The notes: generated from the sequence alone by a model not told the origin. A stretch of DNA of 64,000 nt from Puteibacter caeruleilacunae (GCA_005217565.1 SJCO01000008.1:186001-250000); one strand, 5' to 3'; positions 1 to 8,374 are shown, numbered from the stretch's first letter. Made by a program: numbers and translations.

Positions 1-722
1 TTGAGTTTATTTCGGGCAATAGAAATAATAAGTTCTTCCTATACCTGGCTTATCCTATGCCTCATATCCCGCTATATGCTTCAGAGAAGTTTCAAGGAAC
101 ATCGCCCCGTGGATTGTATGGTGATGTTGTTTCTGAACTAGACTGGGGTGTGGGTGAGATTTTAGGCTTGTTGAAGAAGAAAGGTTTAGATGATAATACG
201 TTGGTAATTTTTACGTCTGATAATGGACCTTGGAAGGTGTTTAAAACTCATGGTGGTTCAGCTGGCCCTTTGCGTGGAGCTAAAGGTACCACCTGGGAAG
301 GTGGCGTGCGTGAGCCTGCTATATTTAGGTGGCCAGGTCATATTAACGGTGGACAGCAAATTACTGATGTTACAAGCGCCATGGATATCCTGCCTACTAT
401 TGCAAAACTTTGTAAAGCACCATTGCCTTCCCGTAAGATTGATGGACGGGATATTTCAAGTTTGTTATTGTCGAATGAGAGTCCTGAAGAGCGCCCATTT
501 ATCTACTATACTAAGATGGGGAAGCTAGCAGGTGTGCGTGAGGGAGCTTTTAAATTGGTTGCTGATGGTGATGCGTATTATCTGTATAATGTTGAAGAGG
601 ATATATCCGAAGAGTATGATTTAAAAGATAAGAAACCTGAACTTTATAAAAGAATGATGAGTTTGATGCACGAGCTTGATGCGGAGATGAATCGCGAAGC
701 GCGTGAAGTAGGACGTTTATAA
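1..722 (+). CDS. Sulfatase, C-terminal part (5' end outside window)
   Basis: This is the C-terminal part of a type I (S1 family) sulfatase, which would hydrolyse sulfate esters, probably on polysaccharides or glycans in the periplasm. The frame is open from the first bases of the window, so the ATG near 57 is internal. Visible family features are the FLYLAYPMPHIP stretch, the metal-binding TSDNGPW motif, the segment LRGAKGTTWEGGVREP that carries a conserved lysine and arginine region, and a C-terminal subdomain ending ..EVGRL. The Cys/Ser maturation site (CxPxR) lies upstream of the window, so formylglycine competence cannot be judged. Substrate is not predictable from this part. A strong terminator follows at 761-797. 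Family assignment is confident. Confidence 0.9.
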   Translation, partial: EFISGNRNNKFFLYLAYPMPHIPLYASEKFQGTSPRGLYGDVVSELDWGVGEILGLLKKKGLDDNTLVIFTSDNGPWKVFKTHGGSAGPLRGAKGTTWEGGVREPAIFRWPGHINGGQQITDVTSAMDILPTIAKLCKAPLPSRKIDGRDISSLLLSNESPEERPFIYYTKMGKLAGVREGAFKLVADGDAYYLYNVEEDISEEYDLKDKKPELYKRMMSLMHELDAEMNREAREVGRL

Positions 723-760
723 TAATGGCGATAATCACCCAATTATTAATTACCTTCTCT

Positions 761-797
761 AAGACCGTGATCGTTCTGATTACGGTCTTTCTTTTTG
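761..797 (+). terminator. Rho-independent terminator after the sulfatase
   Basis: A 12-bp stem (761-772 pairing with 778-789, one G-T wobble, arms AAGACCGT../..ACGGTCTT) closes a 5-nt loop and is followed by a T-rich run. It sits about 40 nt after the sulfatase stop codon and so ends that transcript. Confidence 0.85.
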
Positions 798-834
798 TAA
801 CACAAGTGAGTTTTTACGTTGAAGAATGTCGGCA

Positions 835-867
835 TTTGGTAGAAATTGATAAATTTATTTAGCTTTG
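835..867 (+). promoter_or_regulatory. Candidate Bacteroidota-type promoter for the AraC gene
   Basis: TTTG (835-838), a 21-bp spacer and TAGCTTTG (860-867) match the Bacteroidota -33/-7 pattern (TTG ... TAnnTTTG). Transcription would start near 874, giving a leader of about 120 nt before the ATG at 995. Based on motif matching only. Confidence 0.4.
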
Positions 868-994
868 AAAAAACAGTTGACAACGTGTGATGAAACGAAC
901 ATGAATTTTCATCTTTGCAAAATACACACACGCGGATGATTAAAATTCATCGAGAGTTCCATCTTATGCAATTGGAAATAATAAATATAATAAG

Positions 995-1864
995 ATGAAA
1001 CATATAAAGTTTAATAAAACGGTATGTGGTGTAGATTTTCTACTGAATGTTATTGACACCGATACGGGGGATGCCGATCTCATGTCGGAGGAGCTATATA
1101 CCACTGATTTTTTCCAGATCGTATTTGTTAATCAGGGGAAAGGGACGCTTTTGTTAAATGATCAAACCATTGAAATTAAGGCTAATGATGTGTTGTTTAT
1201 TTCACAACACCAGAAGCATAAATGGCATTTTGAACCAGATTCTTTTAATGCAACATTTCTTGTGTTTCAGGAGGATTTTTTAAATGATTTTTTCTCAGAT
1301 CAGTATTTCACTTATCGTCTGATGTATTTTTACCAGATCGATTCACCTTTATTTCTAAACCTTCCTTCTGATGCGAAAGATCAGTATATCAGTCAGCTAA
1401 AAGAAATAAAACAGGAGTTGGTTCATGTGCAAACCGATAGTGTGCATCTTATTCGATCAATCCTTTACTATGTTTTAACGAAACTTAATCGCACCTATTC
1501 CGAGGAATATAAGATATCTGCGACTGACACTAACAATAGTATTGCGCTGCAGTTTAGAAAACTTGTAGAGCAAAATATCAACACAAAGCAGCGTGTGGAA
1601 GATTATGCTGAAATGTTGAAAGTTAGTCGTATTTCATTGAATAAGGCGGTGAAGAAGCAGTTCAACCAAACGACTGCCGAGTTCCTGAAAGCTCGTTTGG
1701 TGTACAAGATTAAGATGGAGCTTATCTATTCAAATAAAAGTATCGATGAGCTGGCCATGGAGTTTAACTTTTCTGAATCGAATCATTTCTCGCGCTTTTT
1801 TAAAGCACAAACAGGACTTACTCCTTCTAATTATCGCGAGGATTATCAAAATGGTAGTTCTTAA
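995..1864 (+). CDS. AraC-family transcriptional regulator
   Basis: This is a cytoplasmic DNA-binding regulator of 289 aa. The N-terminal half (residues about 20-110) has the pattern of a cupin-like ligand-sensing domain, including GKGTLLLNDQTIEI and a QKHKWHFEP stretch. The C-terminal 90 residues form the double helix-turn-helix of AraC/XylS proteins; the second HTH is seen in IDELAMEFNFSESNHFSRFFK followed by the typical TGLTPSNYR. It stands alone between the sulfatase terminator and an MBL-fold hydrolase gene on the same strand, so its target may be that gene or itself. The inducer cannot be read from sequence. The family is certain; the role is not. Confidence 0.92.
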   Translation: MKHIKFNKTVCGVDFLLNVIDTDTGDADLMSEELYTTDFFQIVFVNQGKGTLLLNDQTIEIKANDVLFISQHQKHKWHFEPDSFNATFLVFQEDFLNDFFSDQYFTYRLMYFYQIDSPLFLNLPSDAKDQYISQLKEIKQELVHVQTDSVHLIRSILYYVLTKLNRTYSEEYKISATDTNNSIALQFRKLVEQNINTKQRVEDYAEMLKVSRISLNKAVKKQFNQTTAEFLKARLVYKIKMELIYSNKSIDELAMEFNFSESNHFSRFFKAQTGLTPSNYREDYQNGSS

Positions 1865-2006
1865 TACCTGGATGGTAGTCTGGCTGTTATTGAATTTCTG
1901 AACTTTGCAATGAAGGTATTCGAAACTTAATTCGGGTATCACAAGTTAAATAGTTAATGGTTGTAATCTTCGTATTTAGCCATTATGAAGCAAAAATAGA
2001 TATACG

Positions 2007-2762
2007 ATGAAGAAGACAGAAATTCAGTTGATTAGAAATGCTACTCTTAAGTTAAACTATGGAGGTAAGACTATCTTAGTTGATCCAATGTTATCACCTA
2101 AACATAGTTTCATGTCGTTTGTTGAGCAGGGAAAAGACCTAAATCCAACGGTGGATATGCCAATGTCTATCTCTGAGGTTGTAGGTAATGTGGATGCAGT
2201 CTTTCTCACGCATGCCCATCCTGATCATTTTGACCCTGCTGCCATGAAGGCATTACCAAGGGGGATAAGAATGTTTGCTCAGGTATCGGATGAAGCAACA
2301 TTGAATGACACACATTTTACGAATGTTTCATTGGTTGATGAAAGAGCTCAATATGATAATATAACGATTACTAGAATTGTTGGAAAGCATGGTCCTGATG
2401 CTCTTTTTGAAGTATTGGGTGTTGTGTCTGGATATATCCTTGAAGCTGAGGGGTATCCTACAATTTATATTGTTGGTGATTGTTTGTGGGATAATAATAT
2501 AGAACAGGCAATTGAGAAATACAATCCAGGTATCATTGTTACCAATTCTGGTGGTGCGTTATTTATGGGAGAGAATAGAATATTGATGGACGTAGAGGAG
2601 ACTGTAAAGGTAGCTCAGAAGGCTCCTGGCGCAAAGGTGATTGCTGTTCATGTTGAAGCTATTGATCATTGTAAAGTTTCAAGGAATGAACTTAAGGCTG
2701 TGAGTGAAAAAGAAGGATTAAATATCATTGCCCCTGAAGATGGTGAAGTGGTAAGTTTCTAG
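2007..2762 (+). CDS. MBL-fold metal-dependent hydrolase (UlaG/YtnP-like)
   Basis: This is a 251-aa cytoplasmic metallo-beta-lactamase-fold hydrolase. The metal-binding signature is intact: THAHPDHFD gives H69, H71, D73 and H74, a further acidic ligand lies in IVGDCLWDN, and a distal histidine lies in VIAVHVEAIDHC. The N-terminal LIRNATLKLNYGGKTILVDP is typical of the L-ascorbate-6-phosphate lactonase (UlaG) and related lactonase branch, but no substrate can be assigned. It lies about 140 bp downstream of the AraC regulator on the same strand, which makes regulation by that protein plausible. There is no signal peptide. Confidence 0.85.
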   Translation: MKKTEIQLIRNATLKLNYGGKTILVDPMLSPKHSFMSFVEQGKDLNPTVDMPMSISEVVGNVDAVFLTHAHPDHFDPAAMKALPRGIRMFAQVSDEATLNDTHFTNVSLVDERAQYDNITITRIVGKHGPDALFEVLGVVSGYILEAEGYPTIYIVGDCLWDNNIEQAIEKYNPGIIVTNSGGALFMGENRILMDVEETVKVAQKAPGAKVIAVHVEAIDHCKVSRNELKAVSEKEGLNIIAPEDGEVVSF

Positions 2763-2948
2763 TATTTAATCCTGATTGATTACACTATCAATCTCAAAAA
2801 TAGTATACTGTAGAGGGATGAAAGAATAGGGGGTAAGTTTGGTGTAAATGCGTTGTCATTGCTATGTTATTTTGGAAAAAAATGTGGAATGATAATTTAG
2901 GGACTCAAGCTATCTTCAGGCCTACTCAAATTTATACCAAGGCCTACA

Positions 2949-2992
2949 GATCTTCGATAAACCTTCGACCGATCTTCGATGAACTTTCGACG
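2949..2992. repeat. Two tandem 22-bp repeats
   Basis: Copies at 2949-2970 and 2971-2992 both begin GATCTTCGAT and continue with an AAC.TTCGAC core, differing at 3 of 22 positions. The TTCGA word recurs four times. Function unknown; could be a protein-binding array or a fragment of a dispersed element. Confidence 0.65.
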
Positions 2993-3000
2993 GGACGATA

Positions 3001-3058
3001 AAATGTCCTGTTTTTCGAAACACTTTTTCATTGAAATGTCCTGTTTTTGGAAACACTT
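3001..3058. repeat. Two 25-bp direct repeats with palindromic core
   Basis: Copies at 3001-3025 and 3034-3058 are identical except for one base and are spaced by 33 bp, about three helical turns. Each contains TGTTTTT(C/G)GAAACA, an imperfect inverted repeat (TGTTT/AAACA). The arrangement suits a paired operator, but the nearest gene start (3472) is more than 400 bp away. Confidence 0.6.
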
Positions 3059-3471
3059 CTTTGAAAGAACGATGGTGAAGTACCATGATTGTAAAGGTAC
3101 TAAAAATAAGGGATTTTAAATTCAGATTTTGCAGATTGTGATAAAATATGAAAGAAATCGTTTATAGCTAAGATCGGGGGGATTATGAAAAATGATGATC
3201 CTAAAAAATATCCTATGATCAATATATGGGTGGACGATTGATAATGTTTTTGTTATAAAGAAAACGTTGTATCAGAAACTGTTTTCAAAAAAGATTTGGT
3301 TTTTAAATTGGATATTTAGACATTTGTCTAAATATCCAATTGGAGCAAGTATGAATGTTCTTATGATTATACTTTCCAGCATGTCAGAATTGTTGAGTGA
3401 GTGAACATTTATATGCACTACTGGATGTTTAATAATGTAATAATCATCCAATAAAAATAAAAACTAAACAG

Positions 3472-4521
3472 ATGAAGACAGGATTAACCATTTTATTATT
3501 AGTTGTTTGCTTTGTTGTTAAAGGGCAGAACGCTCAAGTAAGTCAGCTTAACAAAACCTATATGTCGGGGAAATATGATCAGGCTATAACTCTGGCTGAA
3601 GAGATGCTGAAAAATGATCCTGATAATATTGATGCTAAACTAACTTTAGGTCGAGCATTAGCCGACAAAGGTCGTTATAAAGAGGCTATCCCTAATTTGA
3701 AATTTGCTGTTGAACGAGATAAGTCATGGAGAAAGGCATGGGCGCTTGGTTATTTGGGTAATAGTTATTTTATGTTAGGCGATTACGAGAAGTCAGAATT
3801 CGCCTTAAAGTCTTGCATTGAACTAAATGCAACCAGGAATGCAACAAATTTTGCTTACCGGGGGCAGTTACTGTTTGGCTATGATACTTTCTTCAAAGGT
3901 TGGAAAATAAAAGAAACTGCCCACATTCGTTTTCACTTTCAGAATATGAGCGATACTGATATCGATCGATATATGCAATTGCGAGAGGATGCATATGCTG
4001 AGGTGAACAAATTCTTCAATAGTTCTTTGCCTAAGAAGATTGATTTCTTTGTTTGGAGTTCACGTGAGGATGCCAAAAGAGTTCTTCGTGCAAACTTAGG
4101 CTTTGCTGATCCTAAATGTTGTATTGTACATTCTCATTTCCAACAGACAAGAGGGCATGAACTCACACACGTAATATCGAACTATTCATCACCTGTCACT
4201 CAGAAAACAGGTTTGATCAATGAAGGAACAGCTGTTTGCTTCGATCTTTCAAATAACGACAGACCACAGATGGTTGCCGACTGGATGAAAACTAATAGTC
4301 AAAAGGTTGATATTAAAGATATTTGGACGAATTGGAGAAAATATCCTGCAGCATTCTCTTATCCTCTAGCGGGATTGTTTATCGAGAAATTGATCAATAA
4401 GTTTGGGAAAGAGAAATTCCTATTGTTCTTTACGAATCAAACTTATGAGCATGCCAAATCGGTGTACGGCGACCAGCTAGACAAGCTAATTGAGGAGTTT
4501 GAAAAGAAATATAATGGGTAA
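3472..4521 (+). CDS. Secreted TPR protein with gluzincin-type HExxH domain
   Basis: This is a 349-aa exported protein. Residues 1-19 are a signal peptide ending ..VVKGQN. Residues about 24-125 have tetratricopeptide-like helices (SGKYDQAITLAEEMLKNDP, KGRYKEAIPNLKFAV, LGDYEKSEFALKSCIELN). Residues about 145-349 resemble the peptidase MA-like (gluzincin) domain: RGHELTHVI supplies H229-E-L-T-H233, and LINEGTAV supplies a probable third zinc ligand, E251. It is therefore likely a periplasmic zinc peptidase or a related protein. The long upstream gap carries repeats but no clear promoter. The substrate is unknown; the HExxH reading is direct, the family is inferred from motif spacing. Confidence 0.75.
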   Translation: MKTGLTILLLVVCFVVKGQNAQVSQLNKTYMSGKYDQAITLAEEMLKNDPDNIDAKLTLGRALADKGRYKEAIPNLKFAVERDKSWRKAWALGYLGNSYFMLGDYEKSEFALKSCIELNATRNATNFAYRGQLLFGYDTFFKGWKIKETAHIRFHFQNMSDTDIDRYMQLREDAYAEVNKFFNSSLPKKIDFFVWSSREDAKRVLRANLGFADPKCCIVHSHFQQTRGHELTHVISNYSSPVTQKTGLINEGTAVCFDLSNNDRPQMVADWMKTNSQKVDIKDIWTNWRKYPAAFSYPLAGLFIEKLINKFGKEKFLLFFTNQTYEHAKSVYGDQLDKLIEEFEKKYNG

Positions 4522-4631
4522 GAGGATTTGTAGGTAGGATTAATTGTATTATACCGGTATTGGGAAATGATCACTATTTAATGCTATATTTATTCTAGCC
4601 ATGTAAGAAACGGCTATTAGATTGATTGAGT

Positions 4632-5399
4632 ATGAAGATTGTTGTAGTCTGGATATTTAGTTTTAGTTTTCTAATTACCTGTAAAAGTAAACCGGATATT
4701 CAAAAGGAAATAGAATCTCAAGAGAATGTATATGCACAAATTGTTGATTCAATTAGGTATATATCAGATGTTGAAAATGACTTTGAAACTCATGGTGAAA
4801 TCTCTAATGATGAGGTTAGATTAAACTATAAAACCATACCAAAGGAGGAGTTCCTTGATGCGCTGAAAAGAAATCAAGGTCATGTAAGGCTCTTTAATAG
4901 GAAGGTTAAAATCAATGAGAATTTATCTGTAGGAAAAAGGATTGATGAGACGCTAACTGTAGGAGATTCTATTGATTACATTTATTTGATAGATCTTCAG
5001 TCAAACAAGTATCATCGAGCGCGTAACTTTTTTCTAGAGGATAAGCATGGTCCGTATTATATTGTTAAAAGGTTACAATTTGAAGATGCAGAAACGATTA
5101 TTTGGAATTCAAAGACTAATGAGGAAGAGCTAATTTTGAATGGAATTTCTGCTAGTTTTAGGAACTCACTATTGTTCCACTGCAATAGTTTTAGAGTGAC
5201 TCCAGAAGATAAATGTCCTGTACGTCTTTTTAAAATAACGGAAACGGGAGTGGATGCGCTAATTGAAAAATATGTAGATTGGTCTACCTTCTTTTCTTTC
5301 TTTGATAAAAATGGATCATCAATCTATTACATCCATGTTTGTAATCGGGATGGGGAATTTAAGTCTGCATTTGCAAGAATGGATTATGAAATATACTAA
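4632..5399 (+). CDS. Hypothetical lipoprotein
   Basis: I do not recognise the family. The 255-aa product begins MKIVVVWIFSFSFLITCKSK, a lipoprotein signal peptide with a lipidated cysteine at about residue 17, so it is expected at the cell envelope. I chose the ATG at 4632 rather than the TTG at 4626 because the signal peptide then starts correctly. The mature part is mixed alpha/beta, rich in charged residues and without repeats, catalytic motifs or membrane segments. It lies 110 bp after the HExxH protein on the same strand, and the two may share an envelope role, but nothing in the sequence proves this. Confidence 0.7.
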   Translation: MKIVVVWIFSFSFLITCKSKPDIQKEIESQENVYAQIVDSIRYISDVENDFETHGEISNDEVRLNYKTIPKEEFLDALKRNQGHVRLFNRKVKINENLSVGKRIDETLTVGDSIDYIYLIDLQSNKYHRARNFFLEDKHGPYYIVKRLQFEDAETIIWNSKTNEEELILNGISASFRNSLLFHCNSFRVTPEDKCPVRLFKITETGVDALIEKYVDWSTFFSFFDKNGSSIYYIHVCNRDGEFKSAFARMDYEIY

Positions 5400-5500
5400 T
5401 GTTTATTTGGGGGAGAATTGGCATGTCAAAAATGTATAAAAATTAAAGGACTATTGTAATTGAAGGATGTATTGTTGAACAATCCATAAGCAAAGAATTA

Positions 5501-6424
5501 ATGAACAAATACCAAAAAGAATATATCTACAGAATAAACAGGGTTATTGACTATATCGAGAATAATCTAGACGAAGAATTATCTCTAGAGAAACTGTCGA
5601 GTGTGGCAAACTTTTCTCAATATCATTTTCACCGTATCTTTTCTGCGTTTATAGGCGAAACAATCAATGAATTTGTGAAGCGCAAGAGAGTAGAAAAAGC
5701 TGCCAGTATGCTGCTTAACGAAAATGATAAGCCGATTTCAGAGATTGCCGAACTTTGTGGTTTTAATAGCTTCTCTGTATTCTGTCGTAACTTTAAAGAT
5801 CGATTTAATATTAGTGCAAATAAATTTCGGGAACTTCATCGTAATGGAAATAGCAAGATTAGTCAAATAGAAAGCAAGACTGGTAAATTGACTCCATCTT
5901 CGCGTGATTACGTTTGTGATGTTAATTCACATAAAAAATGTAACTCTATTATGAAGAAGGATTTTGAAATTATGGAAATGCCAGCGAGAAAGGTGATCTA
6001 CTGCCGACATACTGGCCCGTTTAATCAAATTGGAACTGCTTACGAGAAACTATTCAAGTGGGCAGGGCCCCGAGGTTTGTTAAAGTTCCCTGAAACGAAG
6101 GGATTAACTTACTATCATGATGATCCCAATGTTACTGAGATCAATAAGGTTCGACAAAGTGCTTGTATTACTGTTGATGAAGACGTAAAAACGGAAGGCG
6201 AAATTGGTAAAATGAATATTCCTGGAGGTAAGTATTTTGTAGGGCATTTTGAGATTTCAGCTTTGGAGTTTCAACAAGCTTGGGATTCGGCTTGTATGGG
6301 TGTCGCGGAGCGAGGTTTTCAACCTACTGATGGCAGTCCTTACGAGTTGTATCATAACAACCATGAGGAGCATCCTGAGAAGAAATTTATTGTAGATATT
6401 TGTATTCCAGTGAAACCATTGTAA
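5501..6424 (+). CDS. AraC-family regulator with GyrI-like effector domain
   Basis: This is a 307-aa regulator with domain order reversed relative to classic AraC, as in Rob/SoxS-like proteins. Residues about 8-110 form the double HTH (LSLEKLSSVANFSQYHFHRIFSAF and ISEIAELCGFNSFSVFCRNFK). Residues about 150-305 form a GyrI-like (SbmC) small-molecule binding domain beginning FEIMEMPARKVIYCRHTGPF. Such proteins typically sense hydrophobic compounds and switch on efflux or detoxification genes. Its place just upstream of methyltransferase and RND/MATE efflux genes on the same strand fits that pattern, though direct control is inferred. An imperfect inverted repeat at 6481-6512 follows the gene. 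Confidence 0.9.
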   Translation: MNKYQKEYIYRINRVIDYIENNLDEELSLEKLSSVANFSQYHFHRIFSAFIGETINEFVKRKRVEKAASMLLNENDKPISEIAELCGFNSFSVFCRNFKDRFNISANKFRELHRNGNSKISQIESKTGKLTPSSRDYVCDVNSHKKCNSIMKKDFEIMEMPARKVIYCRHTGPFNQIGTAYEKLFKWAGPRGLLKFPETKGLTYYHDDPNVTEINKVRQSACITVDEDVKTEGEIGKMNIPGGKYFVGHFEISALEFQQAWDSACMGVAERGFQPTDGSPYELYHNNHEEHPEKKFIVDICIPVKPL

Positions 6425-6480
6425 GTAAGAATACTTAGAGTTTTAGGTAGAGCCAGGGGCTTTCCTTAGGATGAGTTTAC

Positions 6481-6512
6481 ATTGCAAGCTATTTCTCGAG
6501 ATGGCTTGCAAT
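6481..6512. repeat. 9-bp inverted repeat, overlapping a promoter box
   Basis: ATTGCAAGC (6481-6489) and GCTTGCAAT (6504-6512) are perfect inverse copies 14 bp apart. The right arm overlaps the TTG of the candidate promoter at 6506. No T-run follows, so an operator is more likely than a terminator. Confidence 0.5.
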
Positions 6513-6534
6513 ATCTGAGGTTTTATTAACTTTG
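6506..6534 (+). promoter_or_regulatory. Candidate Bacteroidota promoter
   Basis: TTG (6506-6508), an 18-bp spacer and an exact TAACTTTG (6527-6534) match the Bacteroidota -33/-7 pattern. Expected start is near 6541, just upstream of the small ORF at 6585. Confidence 0.45.
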
Positions 6535-6584
6535 TTTTTAGGCCTAAATTGGCAAACCTGATAGAAAACTTAACGATATAACAT

Positions 6585-6683
6585 ATGCTAAAAGAGCTAT
6601 TGGCAGCGGGCTTCATTCTTGTAGTTTATATTCAATTTGCAATCTTCAGTAAAAAAGAAATCAAGACACATATTAAGTTTTAA
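6585..6683 (+). CDS. Possible small single-span membrane protein (32 aa)
   Basis: An ATG opens a 32-codon frame whose product starts MLKELLAAGFILVVYIQFAI and ends with a basic tail (KKEIKTHIKF). This is one hydrophobic helix with a positive C-terminal flank, as in small membrane proteins. A well-matched promoter lies about 45 nt upstream of the expected 5' end. There is no clear ribosome binding site, but these are often weak in Bacteroidota. The evidence is compositional only and the frame could be chance. Confidence 0.3.
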   Translation: MLKELLAAGFILVVYIQFAIFSKKEIKTHIKF

Positions 6684-6711
6684 TTAGACGGTGAAAATGG
6701 CCTTTTTGGAA

Positions 6712-6743
6712 AAATGTACACCTTGATGCGCATTTTGTGCACC
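6712..6743 (+). promoter_or_regulatory. Candidate AraC-type operator (two direct half-sites)
   Basis: TGTACACC (6715-6722) and TGTGCACC (6736-6743) are direct repeats exactly 21 bp apart, two helical turns, directly upstream of the -33 box at 6745. The longer 12-mer AAATGTACACCT (6712-6723) recurs at 8456-8467 upstream of the second methyltransferase. AraC-family proteins commonly bind direct repeats about 21 bp apart, and such a gene (7490) lies between the two sites. Confidence 0.5.
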
Positions 6744-6744
6744 A

Positions 6745-6772
6745 TTGGATAAAACAATAGTTGATAATTTTG
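6745..6772 (+). promoter_or_regulatory. Candidate Bacteroidota promoter of the methyltransferase gene
   Basis: TTG (6745-6747), a 17-bp spacer and an exact TAATTTTG (6765-6772). The start would be near 6779, about 30 nt before the ATG at 6810. Confidence 0.5.
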
Positions 6773-6809
6773 TTTTAAGGTAAAACAAGTATCATCAATT
6801 AATTAGTAT

Positions 6810-7433
6810 ATGAAAGAATTTTGGGACGATAGATATAGTAACGAGGAGTTTGCTTACGGTACTGATCCGAGTGATTATTTTAAGAAAAAACTTCCAATGT
6901 TGAATGTTGGAAAGATATTGTTCCCTGCTGATGGAGAAGGGCGAAACTCGGTGTATGCCGCACAGCTAGGATGGGAGGTGTCAGCATTTGACTTTAGTGA
7001 AAAAGCAAAAGTGAAGGCTGATAAGTTAGCTGAATCAAGAGGTGTTACTATTGATTATACAGTTCAGAGTATCCTGGAAGAGAAATATAAGCAAGCGGAA
7101 TTTGATGCTATTTTCTTGTCTTTCGTTCACTTTGAACAAGCAATGAAGCAAGAAATGCATAAACGATTAGACGGCTATCTGAAAGAAGGGGGTGTTTTTA
7201 TTTTGGAAGCTTTTAGCAGGGAGCATCGTGAAATAAATAGAGTTAATCCTGAAGCAGGAGGGCCGCCTGATGAAAATATGATGTACTCGATAGAAGATAT
7301 TAAACGTGACTTTAAGAATTATGAGATCATAGAATTGGAGAAGAAGAGAACTACATTGAAGCAAGGAATTCGTCATATGGGTGAAGCGGCTGTGATTCGT
7401 TTCATCGGTATCAAGCGAGGACTGTCAGAATAG
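6810..7433 (+). CDS. SAM-dependent methyltransferase (TehB/thiopurine-type)
   Basis: This is a 207-aa cytoplasmic class I methyltransferase. It opens with FWDDRYSNEEFAYGTDPSDYF, the N-terminal signature of the TehB/thiol-methyltransferase group, followed by the SAM-binding loop ILFPADGEGRNSVYA (residues 37-50) and an acidic motif II (FDAIFLSFVHFE). Members of this group methylate small toxic compounds such as tellurite or thiols, using S-adenosylmethionine; which compound applies here is unknown. It is clearly paralogous to residues 211-408 of the protein encoded at 8630. The gene is preceded by a good promoter and a candidate AraC operator, and an AraC gene follows directly. Confidence 0.85.
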   Translation: MKEFWDDRYSNEEFAYGTDPSDYFKKKLPMLNVGKILFPADGEGRNSVYAAQLGWEVSAFDFSEKAKVKADKLAESRGVTIDYTVQSILEEKYKQAEFDAIFLSFVHFEQAMKQEMHKRLDGYLKEGGVFILEAFSREHREINRVNPEAGGPPDENMMYSIEDIKRDFKNYEIIELEKKRTTLKQGIRHMGEAAVIRFIGIKRGLSE

Positions 7434-7489
7434 GAAGTTTTAATGTAACTTTATATGATAGAAGTTTTAGTCAATATAATTGAATTTTG

Positions 7490-8374
7490 ATGAGTAAAAG
7501 AGAAGTGGAAAATTTACCAATACGAAATCTCGATAATTCATTAAACGAAAAGGTATTATCGAAGTTTGAGATGGTATGGCTACTGCCAGAAGCAGATGAA
7601 CAGGCGGTTAATATTGAGGCGCATCGGCACGATTACTATCATATCATGTATATTAAAAAAGGTCGTGGTGTTCATTCTATCGATTTTAAAACATACGAAA
7701 TAAAGCCTGATTCTATCTTTTTTGTGTCGCCTGGACAGGTGCATGCGCTTAACGTTGAAGAACCATTAGAGGCCTATATTATTTCTTTCAACTCTGATTT
7801 TTATTTGCTGAATAACAGTGTCCAAAAGCTCATGGAGTTTCCGTTTTTTCACTCTTTATGTAATGATCCTGTTATCTATCTAGAGGAGTCTAACGATAAG
7901 ATTCAGAATGTTCTGAAGGATATGTTTGACGAATTTCAGATCTCAGAAAAGGGGAAAGAGAATATTCTGCGTGCATTGATGGAGGTATTCTTGATTAGAG
8001 CTTCGCGTTTGTATAAGCAGTTTGTCATTGAAGAAGCGCCTACACATCTAACTTTTCAACTCAGAAAACTAGAGGCTTTAATTGATACTCATTTCAAGGA
8101 ATTTAAACTGTTAAATGATTATGCTGATATGATGTATATCTCGCCAAAGCATTTAAATAGTTTATGCAAGAAAGGATTGAATAAAACTGTTACTAACTTG
8201 ATTCACGAAAGAACACTTACCGAAGCAAAACGATTGCTATTATTTACAGACAATACGATTTCTGAAATCGCTTTTGAACTAGGCTTTGCCGACAAGTCGT
8301 ACTTTATGAGATTCTTCAAGAAGCATACAAAACTTACTGCCGATGCTTATCGGAATGAGAATAAAGGAGTTTAA
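7490..8374 (+). CDS. AraC-family regulator with cupin sensing domain
   Basis: This is a 294-aa AraC-type regulator. The N-terminal cupin-like domain shows AHRHDYYHIMYIKKGRGVHSI and a second SPGQVHALNVEEP motif, the usual histidine-bearing strands. The C-terminal 100 residues hold the two HTH units (FKLLNDYADMMYISPKHLNSL; ISEIAFELGFADKSYFMRFFK). I chose the ATG at 7490 over the TTG at 7487. It sits between two homologous methyltransferase genes on the same strand, and both have an AAATGTACACCT word upstream, so it is the natural candidate to control them; this is inference. Confidence 0.9.
   Translation: MSKREVENLPIRNLDNSLNEKVLSKFEMVWLLPEADEQAVNIEAHRHDYYHIMYIKKGRGVHSIDFKTYEIKPDSIFFVSPGQVHALNVEEPLEAYIISFNSDFYLLNNSVQKLMEFPFFHSLCNDPVIYLEESNDKIQNVLKDMFDEFQISEKGKENILRALMEVFLIRASRLYKQFVIEEAPTHLTFQLRKLEALIDTHFKEFKLLNDYADMMYISPKHLNSLCKKGLNKTVTNLIHERTLTEAKRLLLFTDNTISEIAFELGFADKSYFMRFFKKHTKLTADAYRNENKGV

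Larger units (their letters stand above)
2763..3471. other. 709-bp gap with short direct repeats
   Basis: No convincing gene is seen. The middle holds two repeat groups: a 22-bp unit present twice in tandem (2949-2992) and a 25-bp unit present twice at 33-bp spacing (3001-3025 and 3034-3058). An 8-bp word AGGCCTAC also occurs at 2918 and 2940, again 22 bp apart. The remainder is AT-rich and without clear signals. Confidence 0.6.
6425..6809. other. 385-bp gap with promoters and AraC-type half-sites
   Basis: This gap holds an inverted repeat (6481-6512), a promoter-like pair (6506-6534), a possible 32-codon membrane-peptide ORF (6585-6683), a candidate AraC-type operator (6712-6743) and a second promoter-like pair (6745-6772). 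The parts are listed separately. Confidence 0.6.

Noticed and set aside
901-920. CATCTTTG box before the AraC gene at 995
   Set aside because: One mismatch and no -33 partner; the 835-867 pair is a better candidate.
3185-3241. 18-codon ATG frame after a G-run
   Set aside because: Too short, no promoter, no hydrophobic or conserved pattern.
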